Shown piece after piece: positions 62,735-64,000 of a DNA stretch of 64,000 nt. The notes beneath the pieces are model-generated. The model was not told where the DNA came from. It was given only the letters and a program-made list of their open reading frames with translations, and did no database searches. Source of the stretch: Paracentrotus lividus (taxonomy: Eukaryota > Echinodermata > Echinoidea > Camarodonta > Echinidae). The number at the start of each line of letters is the position of its first letter. Positions within the stretch are counted from its first letter, which is position 1. A program made the translations under genes and the position numbers. Location of the stretch: the NCBI GenBank assembly GCA_940671915.1, contig CALNVZ010003426.1, forward strand, positions 33,896,631 to 33,960,630. The letters are read 5' to 3'.

Positions 62735-63133
62735 GCAGTTATAATAGTCATGATGGTGATGATGGTGATGATGGTGATGATGATGATGATGATGATGGTG
62801 ATGATGATTTTGATGAGGATGAGGAGGAGGATGATGATGATGATGATAATGCTGGTGATGGTAATGGTGATGATGATGATGATGATGATGATAATGCTGG
62901 TGATGGTAATGGTGATGATGATGATGATGATGATATGTTGATGATGATGATGATGATGATGATGTTGGTGATGATAACTTGAGGATATGACCAGGGTAAA
63001 ATTTTCTCAGGACTCACCCATAACCCCTATCTAGGTTGACTTGTGAAGCGTCATTCAGAGCATCAATCCATTGATGCATCAGATCTTCAGACTCTGCTGC
63101 AAAGTGGTACGTCCTCATATTGCTGTGTTCACA
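34951..63133 (-). CDS. PLEKHA5/6/7-like: PLEKHA5/6/7-like PH-domain scaffold protein, 5'-truncated by the window edge, 22 exons
   Basis: Twenty-two minus-strand exons join with matching phases and canonical GT-AG sites into 1,760 codons plus a TGA stop. The first exon encodes the last strand and C-terminal helix of a PH domain (MRTYHFAAESEDLMHQWIDA), typical of the PEPP family. Next come Ser/Arg/Pro-rich segments (about residues 40-610), a coiled-coil region (about 610-960), a long disordered acidic/Ser-rich region (about 980-1480), and a charged C-terminal block with IPQRY, KKMAKIL and RRALAQEVSQQTKVL. PLEKHA5/6/7 proteins bind phosphoinositides through the PH domain and act at adherens junctions, microtubules and in trafficking; that is family knowledge. 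The start codon, any WW domains and the PH N-terminal half lie beyond 64000. The exact orthologue (5, 6 or 7) cannot be decided; an invertebrate pro-orthologue is likely. Skipped in-phase cassette exons are possible. Confidence 0.85.
35722..35832. repeat. (CT)n-rich microsatellite
   Basis: CTCTCT/CTATCT tract. A related tract lies at 35955-36055. Together they flank the partial copy of exon 21. Confidence 0.85.
35853..35930 (-). pseudogene. Partial copy of exon 21 with donor
   Basis: It matches KKMAKILSSQSMQE of exon 21 and is followed by GTAAGTTAG. The end of the copy is frameshifted. It is separated from exon 21 by CT-rich simple repeats on both sides. Confidence 0.72.
36064..36236 (-). 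CDS. Exon 21 of window: IPQRY block (has a partial copy downstream)
   Basis: It is 173 bp, phase 0 to 2, acceptor GTGTTTCAG. The donor GTAAGTTT overlaps an in-frame ATG-TAA, so an unspliced transcript would stop one codon later. It encodes LGIPAKVHIPQRYNPADEDD, an acidic run, then REQKAKKMAKILSSQS. A proline-Arg-Tyr motif followed by a KA.K...IL helix is the hallmark of the PLEKHA5/6/7 C-terminus. A partial copy with its own GTAAGT lies at about 35853-35930. Confidence 0.86.
37110..37343. mobile_element. Fold-back element with TTTTCGCG arms
   Basis: TACTGTAAACGTGGAAATTT at the left pairs imperfectly with CGAAAATAACAGCGAATACAGTA at the right. Ends carry TA. Internal GCGCGAATTTAA repeats are present. 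Confidence 0.65.
37903..38016 (-). CDS. Candidate extra cassette exon in the intron between exons 20 and 21
   Basis: A GC-rich 114-bp patch stands out in an AT-rich intron. On the minus strand it has an AG before it, GTTAGC after it, and 38 codons without a stop (YIYCSTMPQAYRRAKNRFLR and onward). It is phase 0 to 0, which matches the junction where it would be inserted. The plus strand also offers an AG...GTAAGC exon-like segment over the same bases, so strand and reality are uncertain. I do not recognise the peptide. Confidence 0.3.
38105..38246. mobile_element. TIR MITE of the TTTCATGAA/TTGTCGGA type
   Basis: GGGCGGCATTTCATCAATGA with ACTTGTCGGATATTTTATC pairs with the right arm GATAAAACGTCCGACAAGTC and TTTCATGAAACGCCCC. 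The central spacer holds a CCAATCAGCTGCAAG stretch. Confidence 0.75.
39551..39700 (-). CDS. Exon 20 of window: charged helix
   Basis: It is 150 bp, phase 0 to 0, acceptor CTTTTTACAG, donor GTAAGTGG. It encodes LPMGEVERALKTHDEELEEE and then RRKSNYVYKSDLKNVEF. It is separated from exon 19 by 4.1 kb of intron. Confidence 0.84.
39701..43810 (-). other. Intron between exons 19 and 20
   Basis: AT-rich intron of about 4.1 kb. The only marked structure is the G-rich repeat region at 42850-43200. A moderately GC-rich patch at 42170-42370 looks like an unplaced interspersed repeat. No supported exon was found. Confidence 0.65.
42850..43200 (+). repeat. G-rich tandem repeats with G-quadruplex potential
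   Basis: Units GGGGATCAACAGGAAGGGGCA repeat near 42930-42990, and CAGGGGAGGGGGATGC-type runs near 43138-43195. Several windows have four or more G-runs of at least three. Confidence 0.7.
43811..43930 (-). CDS. Exon 19 of window
   Basis: It is 120 bp, phase 0 to 0, acceptor ATTTACAG, donor GTAAGTTA. It encodes ERLLNSGSQSFSGPHQRDAF and ends MTIKPGRSPA. Phase symmetry makes it a possible cassette exon. Confidence 0.83.
44428..44546 (-). CDS. Exon 18 of window: basic segment
   Basis: It is 119 bp, phase 1 to 0, acceptor CTGTTAAATAG, donor GTGAGTG. It encodes AVTRRRKPGMDEEKKNRRKS, a strongly basic stretch. The family has an Arg/Lys-rich motif ahead of its C-terminal block, so the position fits. 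Confidence 0.83.
44981..45497 (-). CDS. Exon 17 of window: disordered Pro/Ser/Gln/Tyr-rich exon
   Basis: It is 517 bp, phase 0 to 1, acceptor TTTATCTAG, donor GTAAGACT. It begins PVEDVQQQPPLKSPEANSDL and ends SVYGPTPFRK. Tyr, Asp and Pro residues are spread along it. It is expected to be disordered, like the preceding exon. Confidence 0.86.
45797..46015. mobile_element. TIR MITE of the GTGTTTCACAAAGAGTTAAG type
   Basis: The left arm GTGTTTCACAAAGAGTTAAG plus TAGACTTAAA pairs with the right arm TTTAAGTCTAC and CTCTTCGTGAAATACCCCC. The core has GCGC-containing inverted segments. It lies in the intron between exons 16 and 17. Confidence 0.78.
46445..46860 (+). repeat. Scattered GTGAGTGACACGAC motif repeats
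   Basis: The 14-base motif, with one or two changes, occurs near 46457, 46623, 46816 and 46840. Confidence 0.65.
47326..48320 (-). CDS. Exon 16 of window: large disordered acidic/Ser/Gly-rich exon
   Basis: It is 995 bp, phase 1 to 0, acceptor CATTCTAG, donor GTAAGAGG. It is the largest exon, with 331 residues. It opens SKAKVVHRKSSREALLSGPY and continues as a low-complexity segment rich in Asp, Ser, Gly, Tyr and Gln, ending HPYDMEESFEQQ. High GC and one uninterrupted frame make the coding call secure. No folded domain is visible. Confidence 0.88.
48321..50300 (-). other. Left part of the large intron between exons 15 and 16
   Basis: Mostly AT-rich. It contains three short tandem units at 49252-49347 and a GC-rich patch at 49920-50080 without a supported exon. 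The segment 49470-49590 repeats the intronic flank of the exon 15 copies (AGCAACATCAAGACTGGTGA). Confidence 0.6.
49252..49347. repeat. Three tandem units of about 32 bp
   Basis: GGAAAAAGGGTTGACTGTTA-type units followed by a CTTTTTT run occur three times in a row. Confidence 0.75.
50321..50377 (-). pseudogene. Second partial copy of exon 15 with donor
   Basis: It matches the 3' end of exon 15 (reading NEQNGWNGFSSFG) and is followed by GTAAGG. No acceptor side is preserved. The flanking intron sequence is also duplicated. Confidence 0.7.
50536..50589 (-). pseudogene. First partial copy of exon 15 with donor
   Basis: It matches the 3' end of exon 15, with a GTAAGG donor and a small change in the SFSSFG codons. 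It starts abruptly at the duplication edge with no acceptor. It lies about 180 bp downstream of exon 15 in gene direction. Confidence 0.7.
50722..50899 (-). CDS. Exon 15 of window: end of coiled coil (has partial copies downstream)
   Basis: It is 178 bp, phase 0 to 1, acceptor TTATTTAG, donor GTAAGG. It encodes SADSAKEKLQMEREVNHVQS and ends NEQNGWNSFSSFG. Its 3' third plus donor is repeated at 50536-50589 and about 50321-50377. Confidence 0.85.
51538..51636 (-). CDS. Exon 14 of window: coiled coil (has partial copies upstream)
   Basis: It is 99 bp, phase 0 to 0, acceptor ACCATAG, donor GTTTGTA. It encodes ELEEITAENSRIEHEVALMK followed by SGMEGMDDIKRHK. It is the only one of three similar copies (51538-51636, 51680-51741, 51818-51887) that has both splice sites. 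Confidence 0.85.
51680..51741 (-). pseudogene. Partial copy of exon 14 with acceptor, no donor
   Basis: It encodes ELEEITAENSRIEREVALMK after the same CATAG acceptor as exon 14, then breaks off. It keeps the reading frame and differs from exon 14 mainly by synonymous changes and one His to Arg change. Confidence 0.75.
51818..51887 (-). pseudogene. Second partial copy of exon 14 with acceptor, no clear donor
   Basis: It encodes ELEEITADYSRIEHEVALMK and SGM after a CATAG acceptor, then diverges. A GTATGG inside the copy could act as a weak donor. Confidence 0.72.
52380..52460 (-). pseudogene. Partial copy of exon 13 with donor
   Basis: The 3' half of exon 13 (the TRVRAQLAQGTK region) is present with several substitutions, followed by GTAAGAAG. 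A near-identical intron flank with ACAGACACAAACAATGACA accompanies it. Confidence 0.68.
52516..52598 (-). pseudogene. Closest partial copy of exon 13 with donor
   Basis: It is highly similar to the 3' half of exon 13 and is followed by GTAAGAAG. A TAG and a TAA in the copied 5' part and the absent acceptor make it non-coding as it stands. Confidence 0.72.
52621..52702. repeat. Minisatellite of about 23 bp (3.5 units)
   Basis: ACAAACAGACAAACAATGAC is repeated next to the donor of exon 13. Diverged units recur in the flanks of the exon 13 copies. Confidence 0.8.
52716..52865 (-). CDS. Exon 13 of window: coiled coil (has partial copies downstream)
   Basis: It is 150 bp, phase 0 to 0, acceptor TTTTTTCAG, donor GTAAGAT. 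It encodes DKIENTLQGLDQQITHDWDD and continues as KVAKIEEQQRQLERQLTRVR. The 3' half plus donor recurs at 52516-52598 and 52380-52460, with a fainter trace near 52145. Confidence 0.85.
53384..53464 (-). CDS. Exon 12 of window: coiled coil
   Basis: It is 81 bp, phase 0 to 0, acceptor CTCTGCAG, donor GTGAGTT. It encodes 27 residues (EKLDQLYDLDKKLQEISARV...) with clear heptad spacing. Its symmetrical phase would allow skipping without a frameshift. Confidence 0.83.
53866..54006 (-). CDS. Exon 11 of window: coiled coil
   Basis: It is 141 bp, phase 0 to 0, donor GTAGGTAG. The acceptor GTTCAG is preceded by a short pyrimidine tract. It encodes GLPYSPPKKLIEFSRRLEEE and continues as a Glu/Leu-rich heptad helix ending TAEDVELQ. 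Helices of this kind form the central coiled coil of the family. Confidence 0.85.
54523..54724 (-). CDS. Exon 10 of window
   Basis: It is 202 bp, phase 2 to 0, acceptor TATTTTAG, donor GTAAGTG. It encodes SMRRSPPDVNEDDQEYYQEI, then a helix (AREKD-like AREL..PLINLVDNL) ending IAQEFYG. The flanking intron is rich in CAC/CAT microsatellite sequence. Confidence 0.82.
55408..55550 (-). CDS. Exon 9 of window: start of coiled-coil region
   Basis: It is 143 bp, phase 0 to 2, acceptor TTCCTTTAG, donor GTAAGAAA. It encodes HEELVLFLIQLRRDKANLQE followed by an amphipathic helix ending LTLLRDPNG. The pattern of Leu and charged residues fits the start of the coiled coil found in PLEKHA5/6/7. Confidence 0.83.
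55831..56766. mobile_element. TTAA-flanked DNA transposon, non-autonomous (936 bp)
   Basis: GGACGTTGCACAGTTA at the left and TAACAGTGCAACGTCC at the right are inverse complements apart from one base. TTAA stands directly outside both (55827-55830 and 56767-56770), the target site of piggyBac and Kolobok elements. No transposase frame. It lies in the intron between exons 8 and 9. Confidence 0.8.
57041..57160 (-). CDS. Exon 8 of window
   Basis: It is 120 bp, phase 0 to 0, acceptor CACTTACAG, donor GTAAGC. It encodes APKTGRYRMWQQKTQQFVDL followed by a hydrophobic/basic helix (IRLRLSIAAGDLVGKS). High GC content and clean splice sites against AT-rich flanks support it as coding. Confidence 0.82.
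57527..57660 (-). CDS. Exon 7 of window: linker before the coiled coil
   Basis: It is 134 bp, phase 1 to 0, acceptor GATTCACAG, donor GTAAGACT. It encodes RRSYSSSTSLNRNDTLKRQE followed by an acidic segment. The RRSYSSS stretch resembles a basophilic kinase site (inference). Confidence 0.8.
58269..59035 (-). CDS. Exon 6 of window: Pro/Gln/His/Gly/Arg-rich octapeptide repeat exon
   Basis: This 767 bp exon is phase 2 to 1, acceptor CTTTTCAG, donor GTACGC. After SISEPSHQRGLAP it encodes about 25 degenerate copies of an octapeptide-like unit of the types PPQHGRxP and SPSEYSR (roughly residues 340-545 of the assembled protein). It then closes with RDPEKMNRSQSREGG. The region is expected to be disordered and rich in Pro, Arg, Gln and His. 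The DNA repeats suggest growth by slippage. It lies between the PH and coiled-coil regions, where vertebrate PLEKHA proteins also have disordered sequence. Confidence 0.8.
59494..59694 (-). CDS. Exon 5 of window: Ser/Arg/His-rich linker
   Basis: It is 201 bp, phase 2 in and out, acceptor ATTTCAAG, donor GTAGGTCA. The correct frame reads RSLPRHQDDRGSYSSVHSG and ends RRSESRRSNASQ. A longer open frame in another phase is a shadow, since only this phase joins its neighbours. No domain is recognised. Confidence 0.78.
59820..60160. repeat. Interspersed repeat fragment
   Basis: Contains AAAGGAAACCAATACCAAAG, GTTTCATCAAAATCGG, AAGAGAGTTATG and CAAATTGGCAACATCAGCTT, phrases I associate with a common sea-urchin-type repeat (recognition, unchecked). 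A hairpin with CTTCTGAGCTCA arms lies at 60082-60147. Confidence 0.5.
60162..60242. repeat. Tandem duplication of about 40 bp next to the exon 4 donor
   Basis: GAGTAACATTGTAAAAGGCT...ATGAGATT occurs twice in a row with few changes. The second copy abuts the splice donor of exon 4. Confidence 0.75.
60245..60422 (-). CDS. Exon 4 of window: KPKDPNASYNYVDISEIKERKK segment and DPRM repeats
   Basis: It is 178 bp, phase 1 to 2, acceptor TTTGTTTACAG, donor GTATTTG (weaker than its neighbours). It encodes a conserved-looking ASYNYVDISEIKERKKQ segment, then a short tandem peptide repeat of the type DPRM (TDDPRMSDPRMGDPRMKD). The repeat is visible in the DNA as near-identical 15-base units. Confidence 0.82.
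61206..61387 (-). CDS. Exon 3 of window: Ser-rich linker
   Basis: It is 182 bp, phase 2 to 1, acceptor CTTTGCAG, donor GTAAGG. It encodes a His/Ser-rich stretch (HLSPPRSPSLHSSSSRDHSY). The joining codons complete Arg at its start and Glu at the next junction, which supports the exon chain. Confidence 0.8.
61521..61557. repeat. (CT)n microsatellite
   Basis: A CT dinucleotide run of about 18 units in the intron between exons 2 and 3. Confidence 0.95.
62121..62369 (-). CDS. Exon 2 of window: Ser/Pro-rich linker
   Basis: It is 249 bp, phase 2 in and out, with acceptor CTATTCAG and donor GTGAGTAA. It encodes GDRDELDWGSG followed by a basic Ser/Pro segment (SPKSLRRQSSDN, SPNRTTSPSRK) and an acidic NYEDIEFG patch. 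Low-complexity linkers like this follow the PH domain in PLEKHA proteins. The SPSRK and RRQSS motifs look like possible phosphorylation sites (inference). Confidence 0.82.
62646..62977. repeat. (GAT)n microsatellite, about 330 bp
   Basis: Nearly continuous GAT with GGT and AAT interruptions in the intron between exons 1 and 2. It contains a duplicated block GATAATGCTGGTGATGGTAA. Open frames in it (poly Met, Ile or Ser) are artefacts. Confidence 0.92.
63018..63133 (-). CDS. Exon 1 of window: end of PH domain
   Basis: The acceptor is TTTCTCTCAG and the donor GTGAGTC. It opens in frame with CEHSNMRTYHFAAE and contains the conserved Trp of the PH C-terminal helix (HQWIDAL). It is 116 bp and ends in phase 2. 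The arrangement EH..MRTY.F.A......W..A is characteristic of PEPP/PLEKHA PH domains. The preceding PH exon is not in the 867 bp to the window edge. Confidence 0.88.
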
Positions 63134-64000
63134 CTGAGAGAAATCAACAACATACAGAAACATCAATTAGTATTGCATTATTAACACCTGGCCCTATCCA
63201 GAGTGACTTGTCATCCTTAAAACAACACCGGGGAAACAATATTCAATGCCGAAATGGATTCCTGACTGCATCACAGTTGAGTGTCCTCACATTACTGTGT
63301 AATGAATTACTAAAAATGATTTCTGACTGAATCTGCACCACTTGAACTAGGTTGAGTTTTTATTGATTAATGAACTTTTTTTAATAAAAGACTGACAGCA
63401 TCCTTTCAACACTGGAATGCAAAACTATTTGCAGAAATTCAAAATCATAAAAAAAAAATAAAAAAATCTGGCAGTGAAATGCGAACTACATTGTAGTTTG
63501 AAGAATTTTTTAACTGATACAAGAAGACAGCCCTTCAATAAACATCTTACATCATTGTGTCTGCATCGTGATGGAATTTTTGTGCTCTGGAACAAATTTG
63601 TAAAAACAGATGCAAACTTGACATATTTCATTCCTCATTCCACAAAATAATCATCAGTTCACAATGTTTTAACATGCTCCTTCCATGTCATGACATTCAC
63701 CTGTCCCTTTCCATACATAATGCCGTGGTCAAAACGGTGCAAATTGATAGCAACCAATCAGGATCCTTGTTGCATAGACTTCTTGCATAAAAGTCTTACT
63801 GTGAACCAATCAGTATGGTTGTTTCAAATCTACAATTGATACAGGTGTATGAACCCTTTCAACGTATGTTAAAGGGCACTGGTTACATGGCCTGTTTTGA
63901 CAAGTGTGTATCCCGCAGCATGCAGTGGATGTTAACTTCTACCATTCCTTGCATTTGACCATGGCTGTATAAAAAATGTTGACTGCCTGAAAAAACATGC
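63134..64000 (-). other. Upstream intron of the PLEKHA-like gene
   Basis: Contains the interspersed repeat at 63735-63850 and otherwise AT-rich sequence. No preceding PH-domain exon could be found, so it should lie beyond the window. Confidence 0.6.
63735..63850 (+). repeat. Second copy of the CAACCAATCAG interspersed repeat
   Basis: Same order of motifs and same orientation as 34785-34935, with about 70% similarity judged by eye. Confidence 0.55.

Noticed and set aside
62551..63017. Poly Ile, Met and Ser open frames
   Set aside because: Translation of the (GAT)n microsatellite inside an intron.
24..64000. CRISPR arrays, operons, tRNA or rRNA genes
   Set aside because: None seen; the sequence is eukaryotic and tandem repeats present are satellites or transposon pieces without spacer structure.

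Overview
This window is animal nuclear DNA. It shows a many-exon gene with GT-AG introns, AT-rich non-coding sequence, abundant microsatellites and many terminal-inverted-repeat (TIR) transposons. The mix of interspersed elements (short fold-back elements, Tc1/mariner-like, hAT-like and TTAA-flanked TIR elements, Ty3/gypsy and CR1-like fragments) suggests a marine invertebrate deuterostome, with a sea urchin as the best guess. That guess rests on recognising repeat styles, not on any search. No rRNA, tRNA, CRISPR or prokaryotic feature was seen.

Left part (1-24.5 kb): repeat-rich, with no intact host gene. A satellite of about 167 bp lies at 0.7-2.6 kb. From about 4.5 to 17.25 kb there are two tandem copies of a 6-6.8 kb unit, and rearranged pieces of it continue to about 21 kb. 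On the minus strand each unit carries decayed coding pieces in the same order: a HECT (E3 ubiquitin ligase) N-lobe piece, repeats of about 80 bp that read as a 28-residue unit, a TatD-type metal hydrolase start, a lysine-rich unknown protein with an in-frame 49-residue duplication, and the C-terminal tail of a Ty3/gypsy integrase. Several mobile elements sit in one copy only and so date after the amplification. A Myb/SANT-like piece (21.0-21.3 kb) and a broken gypsy pol fragment (21.6-22.3 kb) follow.

Middle (24.5-34.9 kb): microsatellites, a Tc1/mariner-like element inside a duplicated microsatellite unit, small fold-back elements, and about 8 kb of AT-rich sequence without supported genes. 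Part of it may be 3' UTR of the gene to the right.

Right part (34.95-63.13 kb, minus strand): 22 consecutive exons of one gene, running from the end of a PH domain to the stop codon. All splice phases agree and give 1,760 codons plus stop. The PH-domain end, the central coiled coil and the C-terminal charged block match the PLEKHA5/6/7 (PEPP) family of junction and cytoskeleton scaffold proteins. The start of the gene lies beyond position 64000.

The most unusual observation is in this gene. At least four exons (window exons 13, 14, 15 and 21) have partial tandem copies of themselves in the neighbouring intron, each keeping one splice site. A possible unannotated in-phase cassette exon lies at 37.9-38.0 kb. 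Exon numbers below count from the first exon inside the window.
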